A program made the position numbers and the translations under genes. A stretch of 22,000 nt of DNA, from the NCBI GenBank assembly GCA_023428785.1, contig JAEYWU010000046.1, positions 1 to 22,000 on the forward strand. The letters run 5' to 3'. This document shows positions 15,752-22,000 of the stretch, piece after piece (the stretch's first letter is position 1; each line of letters starts with the position of its first letter). The notes below the pieces were generated by a model. It was not told the origin of the DNA. It was given only the letters and a program-made list of their open reading frames with translations, and ran no database searches. The DNA comes from Pseudomonadota bacterium. GTDB taxonomy: Bacteria; Pseudomonadota; Alphaproteobacteria; Caulobacterales; Caulobacteraceae.

Positions 15752-17031
15752 CGATTGACGCCCCGGAAAATCCGCAACCGACGCCGACCCTGCCTGACGG
15801 CGGGGAGGACAATCCGTGGCGGCTGCGCGACTTTCAGCTGTTGTGGGTCGGGCGGGTCATCGCCGTGCTGGCGATCCAGGTCCAGTCGTCGGCCCTGCTC
15901 TGGCAGGTCTATGAGATCGCCCGTCGAGACCATCCGATCGAACAGGCCAGCCTGTATCTCGGGCTTGTCGGGCTGGTTCAGTTCCTGCCGCTTCTGGCCT
16001 TCACCCTGCCAGCGGGCGAGATGGCGGACCGGCGCGACCGCAAGCAGACGGTGGCTTTGTCGGTGCTGGTTGAGGGCGGCTGCGCGGCAGCGTTCCTGGC
16101 CATGGCGATCCACGGCTCGCCGCCGCTCTGGGGCCTGTTGACGGTGGCGGCCGTCTTCGGCGCGGCGCGCGCCTTCCTAGCACCGGCCAGCCAGGCCTTC
16201 CTGCCGATGGTGGTGGGCCGGCGCGCCCTGCCCCGCGCCATCGCCGCCCAGTCGATCGCCTTCCAGACCGGGGCCATCGCGGGTCCCGCACTCGGCGGAC
16301 TTATCGTCGGGTTCAACACGCCATTCGCCTATGCGGTCTCGCTGGTCCTGTTCCTGATCGGCCTCGGCTGCTTCCTGTCGATCCGCACAAGCGGAAAGCC
16401 TGAGCGGACCGATGATCAGGTCAATCGCCTGAAGGCCGTGCGCGAGGGCCTGGCCTATGTGTGGAACACCAGGCTCGTGCTGGGCGCGATCTCCCTGGAT
16501 CTGGTGGTGGTTCTGCTAGCCGGGGTGGCGCTCCTGACCCCGATCTTCGCGCGCGACATCCTGCATGTGGGCGCCTTCGGCTTCGGTTTGCTTCGGGCGT
16601 CCTTTGGCGTCGGCGCGCTGCTGATGGCGGTCTGGCTGTCTCAGCGCCCCATAGTGCGGCGGGGCGGCGTCTGGATGTTCGGGGCGGTGGCGGTGTTCGG
16701 GGTCTGCACCCTGATCTTCGGCCTGTCGAAAGCGGCCTGGCTGTCGGCCCTGGTGCTGTTCATCGGCGGGGCGGCCGACATGGTCAGCGTCAACATTCGC
16801 CAGACCCTGATTCAGCTGGCCACGCCGGATCACATGCGCGGGAGGGTCAGCTCGGTGTCGATGCTGTTCATCGGCGCCTCGAACGAGCTGGGCGAGGCCT
16901 ATTCGGGCCTGATGGTCCGCCTGTTGGGCCCGATCGGGGCGGCTGTCTTCGGTGGTTTCGGCGCCCTGGCCTCGACCGGCCTTTGGGCCTGGATGTTCCG
17001 AGACCTCAGGAAGGCGGATCGTCTCGCCTGA
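15748..17031 (+). CDS. MFS transporter, EntS/MFS_3-like exporter
   Basis: 427-residue inner-membrane protein with about eleven or twelve hydrophobic segments. The loop motif GEMADRRDRK at 90-99 is the major-facilitator motif A, and GRVSSVSMLFIGASNELGEAYSGL in the second half resembles the EntS-like MFS_3 group that exports siderophores and other small molecules. Translation starts at GTG 15748, overlapping the cupin stop by four bases. The first 22 residues are polar and Pro-rich, a cytoplasmic tail. The substrate is not evident, and no siderophore genes are nearby. The gene ends three bases before the convergent lipoprotein gene with no terminator between. Confidence 0.92.
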   Translation: MTIDAPENPQPTPTLPDGGEDNPWRLRDFQLLWVGRVIAVLAIQVQSSALLWQVYEIARRDHPIEQASLYLGLVGLVQFLPLLAFTLPAGEMADRRDRKQTVALSVLVEGGCAAAFLAMAIHGSPPLWGLLTVAAVFGAARAFLAPASQAFLPMVVGRRALPRAIAAQSIAFQTGAIAGPALGGLIVGFNTPFAYAVSLVLFLIGLGCFLSIRTSGKPERTDDQVNRLKAVREGLAYVWNTRLVLGAISLDLVVVLLAGVALLTPIFARDILHVGAFGFGLLRASFGVGALLMAVWLSQRPIVRRGGVWMFGAVAVFGVCTLIFGLSKAAWLSALVLFIGGAADMVSVNIRQTLIQLATPDHMRGRVSSVSMLFIGASNELGEAYSGLMVRLLGPIGAAVFGGFGALASTGLWAWMFRDLRKADRLA

Positions 17032-17034
17032 CGC

Positions 17035-17667
17035 CTACCAGCGGCCGTCGCGGATGGTGCCAGCGTCGCGAGGAATGTAGGTCGGGATCATGGTCACCGG
17101 GATCTCGGTCTGGGTCGAGGTGACCGGGCATTCCAGCCGCTGGATCAGCTCCCCGTCGCGCAGAACGACCACGCCGGAGCGTTCGACCTGCGGGTCGCCC
17201 GAACGGCCCGAATAGACGACATAGTCGTGCCGGCCGCGCTCGAAGCGGAAGTAGGTCGACGGCCCGTCATCGCGCCCATCGACGCGCCACACGCCCTCCT
17301 CATCAGGAGCGACGGTGATGTCGAGCTCAGGCGAGCCGGCTGGCCCAAAGCGGTACGACGTCTCGTCGCCGATGCAGACCGAGACGATGCGGCCATCGCC
17401 GAAGGGACAGTTGTAGAAGGCCCGCTCGCCCTGACGGCACTGGGTCTGGGACGCATCCACACGGCGGGGCGGCGCCCTGTCCGCATCCTGCTGAGGCGGC
17501 GCGGGCGTGACGCCCGTTGAACGGTCTGGAGACTGCGGCGCGGCGGGCTCTGCGGGCGCCGTCGGCGCATCCTGCGACGGCGGCAGGCGGTCGTCGCAGG
17601 CGGCGAGCGAGAGAGCCGCGGCGGCGAGCGAGAGAGCCGCGGCGGCGAGGATGAGGGGCGCTTTCAT
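17035..17667 (-). CDS. Predicted lipoprotein with Pro-rich linker
   Basis: From the ATG at 17667 the product is 210 residues. The signal peptide is unusually long and repetitive, with LAAC as lipobox and Cys24 lipidated. A Pro/Ala-rich linker (about 30-70) leads to a globular domain with cysteines (TQCRQGERAFYNCPFGDGRIVSVCIGD) and the stretch YFRFERGRHDYVVYSGRSGD. I do not recognise the domain. An in-frame GTG at 17688 would add MRRHCLR; a dyad at 17669-17685 lies between the two starts. Two perfect copies of a 21-bp repeat encode part of the signal peptide. It follows dapD by 41 bases on the same strand and may be read through from it. Confidence 0.78.
   Translation of the reverse strand: MKAPLILAAAALSLAAAALSLAACDDRLPPSQDAPTAPAEPAAPQSPDRSTGVTPAPPQQDADRAPPRRVDASQTQCRQGERAFYNCPFGDGRIVSVCIGDETSYRFGPAGSPELDITVAPDEEGVWRVDGRDDGPSTYFRFERGRHDYVVYSGRSGDPQVERSGVVVLRDGELIQRLECPVTSTQTEIPVTMIPTYIPRDAGTIRDGRW
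17601..17649. repeat. 21-bp tandem duplication inside a lipoprotein signal peptide
   Basis: Two identical 21-bp units (17601-17621, 17622-17642), then a 7-bp start of a third. The period is a multiple of three, so it adds seven residues (LSLAAAA) without shifting the frame. Removing one copy would leave a signal peptide of ordinary length with the same lipobox. Confidence 0.95.
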
Positions 17668-17668
17668 C

Positions 17669-17685
17669 CGCAGGCAATGCCTGCG
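17669..17685. repeat. 17-bp inverted repeat just upstream of the lipoprotein ATG
   Basis: CGCAGGC-AAT-GCCTGCG has perfect 7-bp arms with a 3-base spacer. It ends two bases before the ATG at 17667 and would form a hairpin in the mRNA where a ribosome site is expected. It may limit translation or be an operator; no partner is evident. Confidence 0.6.
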
Positions 17686-17708
17686 CACGACCTTGCGTTC
17701 CGTACTGC

Positions 17709-18560
17709 CTAGTCTCTGAGGAGCTCATTCACTCCCGTCTTCGCCCGGGTCTGGGCGTCGACGCGTTTGACGATGACGGCGCAGTAGAGGCTGGGGCCGC
17801 CGTTGGGGTCGGGCAGGCTGCCGGGGACGACGACGGAATAGGCCGGCACCTCGCCGCGGAAGACTTCGCCGGTCGCCCGGTCGACGATCTTGGTCGAGGC
17901 GGACAGATAGACGCCCATGGCTAGCACCGCGCCCTCCCGGACGATGACGCCCTCGGCGACCTCGGCGCGGGCGCCGATGAAGCAGCCGTCCTCGATGATG
18001 GTCGGATTGGCCTGGAGCGGCGCGAGCACGCCTCCGATGCCGGCGCCGCCGGACAGGTGCACGTTCTTGCCGATCTGGGCGCAGGAGCCGACGGTGGCCC
18101 AGGTGTCGACCATGGTCCCTTCGTCGACGAAGGCGCCGATGTTCACGAAGGACGGCATCAGGATGACGTTGCGGCCGATGAAGGCCCCGGCGCGCACGAC
18201 GGCGCCCGGAACGGCCCGGAAGCCTGCGTCATCGAAGCGGCGGGCGTTCCATTGGCTGAACTTGTTGGGGACCTTGTCCCACCACGGGCCCAGCGCCGAG
18301 TGATTGTGGCTGTCGTCGACGCCCTGCATCACCTGGTTGGCGTTCAGGCGGAAGGACAGGAGCACCGCCTTCTTGAGCCACTGGTGGGTGGTCCAGGTCC
18401 CGTCCGCCTCGCGCGAGGCGACGCGCATGGAGCCGTCGTCGAGGAGGGCCAGGGCGGTTTCGACCGCCTTGCGGACGTGGCCGGTGGTCTGGGTGTTGAT
18501 CTCGGCGCGCGCCTCCCAGGCGGCCTCGATGTCAGACTTGATGGCGGCCAGGTCGGTCAT
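17709..18560 (-). CDS. dapD: Tetrahydrodipicolinate N-succinyltransferase (DapD)
   Basis: Transfers succinyl from succinyl-CoA to tetrahydrodipicolinate, the entry to the succinylase branch of lysine/meso-Dap synthesis. The 283-residue length is normal (E. coli 274). An N-terminal helical domain has THQWLKKAVLLSFRLNAN, and a left-handed beta-helix of hexapeptide repeats spans about 110-240 (GAFIGRNVILMPSFVNIGAF, GTMVDTWATVGSCAQIG, NVHLSGGAGIGGVLAP). The C-terminal YSVVVPGSLP and SLYCAVIVKRVD complete the family pattern. Its ATG overlaps the TGA of the upstream HAD gene, which suggests coupled translation. The pathway partner dapE lies at 14079-15230. Confidence 0.98.
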   Translation of the reverse strand: MTDLAAIKSDIEAAWEARAEINTQTTGHVRKAVETALALLDDGSMRVASREADGTWTTHQWLKKAVLLSFRLNANQVMQGVDDSHNHSALGPWWDKVPNKFSQWNARRFDDAGFRAVPGAVVRAGAFIGRNVILMPSFVNIGAFVDEGTMVDTWATVGSCAQIGKNVHLSGGAGIGGVLAPLQANPTIIEDGCFIGARAEVAEGVIVREGAVLAMGVYLSASTKIVDRATGEVFRGEVPAYSVVVPGSLPDPNGGPSLYCAVIVKRVDAQTRAKTGVNELLRD

Positions 18561-19222
18561 GCGGCGTCCTCGAAGGCAAGGGTGGTCAGGAATTCTGTCA
18601 GGTCCAGGGCGATGTAGTCGATATGGCCGCCGGGCTTAAGGCCCGCGGCGCGCGGTCCGTTCATCAGGATGGTGGTCATGCCGAGCGCCTTGGCGGGCTC
18701 CAGGTTGCGCGGCGTGTCCTCGAAGAAGGCGGCCTGGCGCGGATCGATGTCGAAGTGATCGGCCATGCGGCGGAAGGCCGAGGGCGCCGGCTTGGGCGTC
18801 AGGTCCCCGTCCTCGATGGCCCAGACGCCTTCGAAACAGTCGAGGATGCCGATGCGCTCAAGCACCCGGTGGGCATAGCCCCGCGCCCCGTTGGTGAAGA
18901 CGAAGCAGCGGCCCGGCAGGCGGCGCAACTGCTCGGCCAGGGCGGGATTGGGCTCGATCCGGTCCAGCGGCACGTCGTGGACGACCTCGAGGAAGTCCTG
19001 CGGGTCGATGGTGTAGTTGGCCATCAGCCCGGCCAGGGTCGTGCCGTGCTCGTCCAGGAACTGCTTCTGGAGGACGTGGGCGGCCTCGGGCTCCAGGCCT
19101 ACGGCATCGACGACATAGGCGTTGATGCGCGCCTCGACGAGCTTCAGGACGCCCTGCTCGGCCGGATAGAGGGTGTCGTCCATGTCGAACACCCAGTCGG
19201 TCACGTGGGACAGGCCGGTCAT
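18557..19222 (-). CDS. HAD-family hydrolase, pyrimidine 5'-nucleotidase (SDT1-like)
   Basis: 221-residue cytoplasmic phosphatase. HAD motif I is DMDDT at 13-17 (nucleophile Asp13, acid Asp15) followed by LYP, motif II is FTNG at 109-112, motif III is PKP around Lys144, and motif IV is FEDT at 167-170. The DMDDTLYP form and the helical cap place it with the SDT1-type pyrimidine 5'-nucleotidases of alphaproteobacteria; the true substrate is not shown by sequence. The gene overlaps both neighbours by four bases (argB upstream, dapD downstream), so it belongs to one tightly coupled operon. Confidence 0.93.
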   Translation of the reverse strand: MTGLSHVTDWVFDMDDTLYPAEQGVLKLVEARINAYVVDAVGLEPEAAHVLQKQFLDEHGTTLAGLMANYTIDPQDFLEVVHDVPLDRIEPNPALAEQLRRLPGRCFVFTNGARGYAHRVLERIGILDCFEGVWAIEDGDLTPKPAPSAFRRMADHFDIDPRQAAFFEDTPRNLEPAKALGMTTILMNGPRAAGLKPGGHIDYIALDLTEFLTTLAFEDAA

Positions 19223-20145
19223 CCGGCCTTCACCAGCGTCCCCGCGCCATGTTCGGTGAAGAGCTCGACCAGCATGGCGTGCGGGCGGCGGCCATCGAGG
19301 ATGACCACGGCCTCGACCCCGGCCTCCACGGCGGCGATGGCGGTCTCCAGCTTGGGGATCATGCCGCCGGTGGCGGTGCCGTCGGCGATCAGGCCTCGGG
19401 CGTCGGCGATGGTGATCTGGCGGATCAGCTCGCCCTGCTTGTCCTTGACGCCCGGCACATCGGTCAGCAGCAGCATGCGCTTGGCGTCCAGAGCGCCGGC
19501 CACGGCGCCGGCGACGGTGTCGGCGTTGACGTTATAGGTCTGGCCCTCGGCCGAGACGCCGATCGGGGCGATCACCGGCACCCAGTCGGCGTCGGATTCG
19601 ATCAGCCGCTTGACCAGCTTGGCGTCGACCCTGGTCGGCTCGCCCACGAAGCCGAGGTCGACCTCGTGCTCGATCATGCTGTCGGGATCGCGGCGGGTGC
19701 GCTTGGTCTTTTCGACGGTCAGCAGGCCGGCGTCCTTGCCCGACAGCCCCACGCCGCGCACGTCGGCTTCCTTGCCGGCCATGGTGATCCAGTGGGCGAT
19801 TTCCTTGTTCACGGCGCCCGACAGGACCATCTCGGCGACCTGCATGGTGTCGGCGTCGGTCACGCGCAGCCCGTCGACGAAGTCGGACTTCACCCCGGCC
19901 TTGGTCAGCATGGCGCTGATCTGCGGACCGCCGCCGTGGACGACCACCGGGTTCACGCCCATCAGCTTGAGCAGGACCACATCGGCGGCGAACTGCCTGG
20001 CGACGGCCTCCTCGCCCATAGCGTGACCGCCGTATTTGATGACCACCGTCTCGCGGTCATAGACCTGGATATAGGGCAGCGCTTCGGCCAGCATCCGGGC
20101 GGTGTCCCAGGCGCGGTCTTCGGATTGGCGTTCGATCTCGTCCAT
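19219..20145 (-). CDS. argB: Acetylglutamate kinase (ArgB)
   Basis: Phosphorylates N-acetyl-L-glutamate in arginine synthesis. The 308-residue protein contains VVIKYGGHAM with Lys37, HGGGPQI at 70-76 for the phosphate-binding loop, GLRVTD at 92-97, an NVNADTVAGAVAGAL stretch, LLLTDVPGV and TGGMIPKLETAI, all typical. An N-terminal extension of about 25 residues before the kinase core is typical of the arginine-inhibitable hexameric class; feedback inhibition is inferred from this, not shown. I use the ATG at 20145; Met18 is an alternative. First of three overlapping genes (argB, HAD, dapD). A 17-bp dyad lies 23 bases upstream. Confidence 0.98.
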   Translation of the reverse strand: MDEIERQSEDRAWDTARMLAEALPYIQVYDRETVVIKYGGHAMGEEAVARQFAADVVLLKLMGVNPVVVHGGGPQISAMLTKAGVKSDFVDGLRVTDADTMQVAEMVLSGAVNKEIAHWITMAGKEADVRGVGLSGKDAGLLTVEKTKRTRRDPDSMIEHEVDLGFVGEPTRVDAKLVKRLIESDADWVPVIAPIGVSAEGQTYNVNADTVAGAVAGALDAKRMLLLTDVPGVKDKQGELIRQITIADARGLIADGTATGGMIPKLETAIAAVEAGVEAVVILDGRRPHAMLVELFTEHGAGTLVKAG

Positions 20146-20167
20146 GGCGCGCCGCTGTAAGGCCGAA

Positions 20168-20184
20168 CCGTGACGCTGTCACGG
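20168..20184. promoter_or_regulatory. Perfect 17-bp dyad between argB and the divergent small gene
   Basis: CCGTGAC-GCT-GTCACGG has perfect 7-bp arms and a 3-base centre, in the 73-bp gap between divergent starts (20145 and 20219). It has the size and symmetry of a dimeric repressor site; it could also act as an RNA hairpin in the argB leader. No regulator is encoded nearby. Confidence 0.45.
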
Positions 20185-20218
20185 CGAAACCGGCAAAGCG
20201 GCCGGGCGTTCTGCGTGG

Positions 20219-20404
20219 ATGAAAGACCACGAAATCGAAGATCGCGACCTGACGCCGTCCGATCCGGCGGACCCCGCCTCGGCACAGGCTCCGGATGCGA
20301 CCCTGTGCCCGGAGTGCCAAGGCGTCGGGACCGTGCCCTCGGGCGAGACCTGCCCGGTGTGCAAGGGCACGGGCAAGGCGACGGGCCGGACGGGCGGCGG
20401 CTAG
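20219..20404 (+). CDS. Small DnaJ-like CxxCxGxG zinc-motif protein
   Basis: 61-residue product. The first half is acidic and disordered-looking (MKDHEIEDRDLTPSDPADPA). The second half contains CPECQGVG and CPVCKGTG, two CxxCxGxG repeats as in the zinc-binding domain of DnaJ, here a single zinc site without a J domain. The paired cysteines and clean stop make a real gene likely despite its size. No strong ribosome site precedes the ATG. It is divergent from argB across a dyad. A role in protein folding or in binding a small partner is possible, but none can be assigned. Confidence 0.68.
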   Translation: MKDHEIEDRDLTPSDPADPASAQAPDATLCPECQGVGTVPSGETCPVCKGTGKATGRTGGG

Positions 20405-20433
20405 ACGAGGCGAACGGCAAAAACACCGTCCAA

Positions 20434-20469
20434 GTCGTCCGGGTCGTCCGGGTCGTCCGGGTCGTCCGG
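20434..20469. repeat. Four tandem copies of a 9-bp unit
   Basis: GTCGTCCGG is repeated exactly four times without change, beginning 30 bases after the stop of the small zinc-motif gene. The period is a multiple of three, but no credible reading frame uses it. Confidence 0.97.
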
Positions 20470-20544
20470 ATGGGATCGTCGCCGACCTGAGCTTGTTACA
20501 ATGTCAAAGACCGCGGCGCGTAGTATGCGACCAACGGCCCTTCG

Positions 20545-20572
20545 CGGGGATAACTCACGGTCGTGATCCCCG
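20545..20572. repeat. Two-tier hairpin in the intergenic stretch
   Basis: CGGGGAT (20545-20551) pairs with ATCCCCG (20566-20572), and inside it CACG-GT-CGTG can pair again. No T-run follows, so it is not a standard terminator; it lies about 50 bases downstream of the LLM gene end on the minus strand's 3' side and could stabilise that transcript's end. Confidence 0.5.
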
Positions 20573-20623
20573 GATCGCCCATCATTCCCTCATTCTCTCG
20601 TGAGGAGATGCGAGGACTAAGGG

Positions 20624-21622
20624 TCACCCCATCAGCTCAGCCAGGATTTCATAGGAGCGCTTGCGGGCGGCGTGGTCCCAGATCTGGGCGGTCACGATGA
20701 GTTCGTCGGGCTGGTGTTCGGCGACGAAGGACGTCAGACGCGCGCGCACCGTCTCAGGCGAGCCGACGGCCGAGCAGGACAGGGCCTGATCCAGCATGGC
20801 GCGGGCGGCGGGTTCGAGGGCGTCGTAATAGCCCGGAAGCGGCGCCGGAAGCTTGCCGGGACGGCCGGTGCGCAGGTTCACGAAGGCCTGATGGATGGAG
20901 CTGGCGAGGACGCTGGCCTCTTCATCCGTGTCGGCGGCGATGACGTTGTAGCCGAGCATGACGTACGGCTTGTCGAGCTGTTCGGAGGGCCGGAAGCTCT
21001 GGCGATAGACGCGGATCGCGTTAGCCAGTTCGCCTGGGGCGAAATGGCTCGCGAAGGCATAGGGCAGGCCCAGCTGGGCCGCGAGTTGCGCCCCATAGAG
21101 CGACGAGCCGAGAATCCAGATCGGCACGTTCTGGCCCTCGCCGGGCACCGCGCGGATGCGCTGGCCTTCTTCGGCTGGCCGGAACCAGGCCTGCAGCTCG
21201 AGCACATCCTGCGGGAAGTTGTCGACGTCGCCCTGGAGCGTGCGGCGGAGGGCCCGGGCGGTGGCCATGTCGGAGCCAGGCGCGCGGCCCAGACCCAGAT
21301 CGATGCGGCCGGGGTGGATGGCGTTCAGGGTGCCGAACTGTTCGGCGATCTGAAGCGGCGCATGGTTGGGCAGCATGACGCCCCCTGCCCCCACCCGGAT
21401 GGTCGAGGTGCCCGCCGCCACATGGCCGATCACGACCGAGGTCGCCGCCGAGGCGATGCCCGGCATGTTGTGATGCTCGGCCAGCCAGTAGCGATTGAAT
21501 CCGAGCGCCTCGGCGTGGCGGGCCAGATCGAGCGTATTGGCGAGCGAGGTCGAGACGTCCGAGCCGGCGGGGACGGGCGACAGGTCGAGGACGGAGAGCG
21601 GCGGGAAGGTCATCCCGACCAT
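20624..21622 (-). CDS. LLM class flavin-dependent oxidoreductase (YhbW-like)
   Basis: 332-residue luciferase-like monooxygenase of the bacterial TIM-barrel fold, probably FMN-dependent with reduced flavin supplied by a separate reductase. Features are PLSVLDLSPVPAG at the start, LAEHHN at 47-52, GAGGVMLPNHAPL at 78-90, RIDLGLGRAPG at 106-116 and PIWILGSSLYGAQLAAQLGLPYAFASHF, a combination typical of the YhbW/MsnO8-like group. The substrate is unknown. The start may be the ATG at 21622 or at 21613. It begins 12 bases after the engB stop, suggesting co-transcription. Confidence 0.94.
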   Translation of the reverse strand: MVGMTFPPLSVLDLSPVPAGSDVSTSLANTLDLARHAEALGFNRYWLAEHHNMPGIASAATSVVIGHVAAGTSTIRVGAGGVMLPNHAPLQIAEQFGTLNAIHPGRIDLGLGRAPGSDMATARALRRTLQGDVDNFPQDVLELQAWFRPAEEGQRIRAVPGEGQNVPIWILGSSLYGAQLAAQLGLPYAFASHFAPGELANAIRVYRQSFRPSEQLDKPYVMLGYNVIAADTDEEASVLASSIHQAFVNLRTGRPGKLPAPLPGYYDALEPAARAMLDQALSCSAVGSPETVRARLTSFVAEHQPDELIVTAQIWDHAARKRSYEILAELMG

Positions 21623-21634
21623 ATGGGATGGGAA

Positions 21635-22000
21635 CTAAGCCTGTTCCAGTTCACACGCCCGCGCGATTTCGGCGCGGAGTTGGGGCAGACCGTCGCCGCG
21701 CTCTGACGAGGTCAGGACGACGCCGGGGTAGGCGGCGGGGCGTTTGGAGACGGCCTTGAGGGTCTGTTCGACCATGGCCTCGCCTTCGCCCTTCTTGAGC
21801 TTGTCGGCCTTGGTGAGGACGATCTGGTAGGAGACCGCCGCCTCGTCGAGCGTATCCAGCGCCTCGGTATCGACCGACTTCAGGCCGTGGCGGCTGTCGA
21901 TCAGCAGATAGACGCGCTTGAGGCTGACGCGGCCGCGCAGATTGTCGCGGCCGAGGTTGTGGTACTTCTTTGTGACCTGCTTGCCGGCCTTGGCCCAGCC
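21635..22000 (-). CDS. engB: Ribosome-biogenesis GTPase EngB (YihA/YsxC), C-terminal part (cut by window edge)
   Basis: The last 121 codons are visible; the start and the P-loop are beyond position 22000. EngB is an essential GTPase for large-subunit assembly. The fragment opens with GWAKAGKQV, the tail of the family's PGYGxAK switch II motif, then has VYLLIDSRHGLKSVD, the G4 motif TKADK followed by a Lys-rich LKKGEGE, and the G5 motif TSSERGDGLPQLR, all as in EngB. The stop is TAG at 21635-21637. The next gene on the strand, the LLM oxidoreductase, starts 12 bases later. Confidence 0.93.
   Translation of the reverse strand, partial: GWAKAGKQVTKKYHNLGRDNLRGRVSLKRVYLLIDSRHGLKSVDTEALDTLDEAAVSYQIVLTKADKLKKGEGEAMVEQTLKAVSKRPAAYPGVVLTSSERGDGLPQLRAEIARACELEQA

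Larger units (their letters stand above)
20405..20623. other. Non-coding stretch with a short tandem repeat and a hairpin
   Basis: 219 bases between the small zinc-motif gene and the end of the LLM oxidoreductase gene. It contains the 9-bp repeat at 20434-20469, an AT-richer GCTTGTTACAATGTCAAAGA at 20491-20510 (TTGACA on the minus strand, TACAAT on the plus strand, neither with a good partner) and a hairpin at 20545-20572. I see no convincing gene. Confidence 0.6.

Noticed and set aside
19249..20160. Open frame of 303 codons on the plus strand opposite argB
   Set aside because: It is the antisense shadow of argB; its Asp/His/Gly-rich pattern is the complement of the real codons.
20434..20469. 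Tandem repeat considered as a CRISPR array
   Set aside because: The units are 9 bp and directly abutting, with no spacers and no cas genes in the window.

Overview
The window is chromosomal, very GC-rich (roughly two thirds G+C by eye) and densely packed. It reads as ordinary genome backbone of an alphaproteobacterium, most likely Caulobacterales, and the gene families and compact layout resemble Brevundimonas or Caulobacter. The supporting evidence is a GTTC-N7-GTTC SOS box in front of recA (the alphaproteobacterial LexA site), a near-consensus CtrA box in front of a flagellar fliI-like gene, a short alphaproteobacterial-type SRP RNA, frequent ATGA/GTGA start-stop overlaps, and several GTG or TTG starts. 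I see no phage, insertion sequence, CRISPR, tRNA or rRNA.

Layout. (1) 1-1705: the 5' end of a fliI-like gene and an RhtA-type amino-acid exporter on the minus strand, with a divergent Lrp/AsnC regulator; a dyad lies between exporter and regulator. (2) 1727-4402: a MurC/Mpl-like ligase (minus) divergent from an LdcA-type LD-carboxypeptidase and a small lipoprotein (plus), which together suggest peptidoglycan recycling. A strong hairpin terminator follows. (3) 4516-10195, all minus: nudC, then ppiD coupled to trpE, then recA with its own SOS-regulated promoter. (4) 10285-13412: a TPR-sensor hybrid histidine kinase (plus), convergent with a RibD/DHFR-like reductase (minus). (5) 13533-13625: the SRP RNA gene ffs (plus), not a protein gene. 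(6) 13663-15230, minus: dapE followed by a YidB-family protein. (7) 15272-17031, plus: a cupin coupled to an MFS exporter. (8) 17035-20145, minus: argB, a HAD nucleotidase and dapD, each overlapping the next by 4 bases, then a lipoprotein. (9) 20219-20623: a tiny CxxCxGxG zinc-motif gene and a non-coding stretch with a 9-bp tandem repeat and a hairpin. (10) 20624-22000, minus: engB (C-terminal part) and an LLM flavin-dependent oxidoreductase.

Main themes are amino-acid biosynthesis (trpE, argB, dapD, dapE), cell-wall precursor and recycling functions (the ligase, ldcA, and dap genes that feed diaminopimelate to the wall), protein export and folding (ffs, ppiD), and DNA repair (recA). I did not find a convincing new multi-gene system. 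The points most worth a second look are the Mur ligase with altered nucleotide-binding and central motifs beside ldcA, the orphan TPR hybrid kinase, several unassigned perfect dyads, a recent-looking in-frame duplication in a lipoprotein signal peptide, and the small zinc-motif protein divergent from argB.
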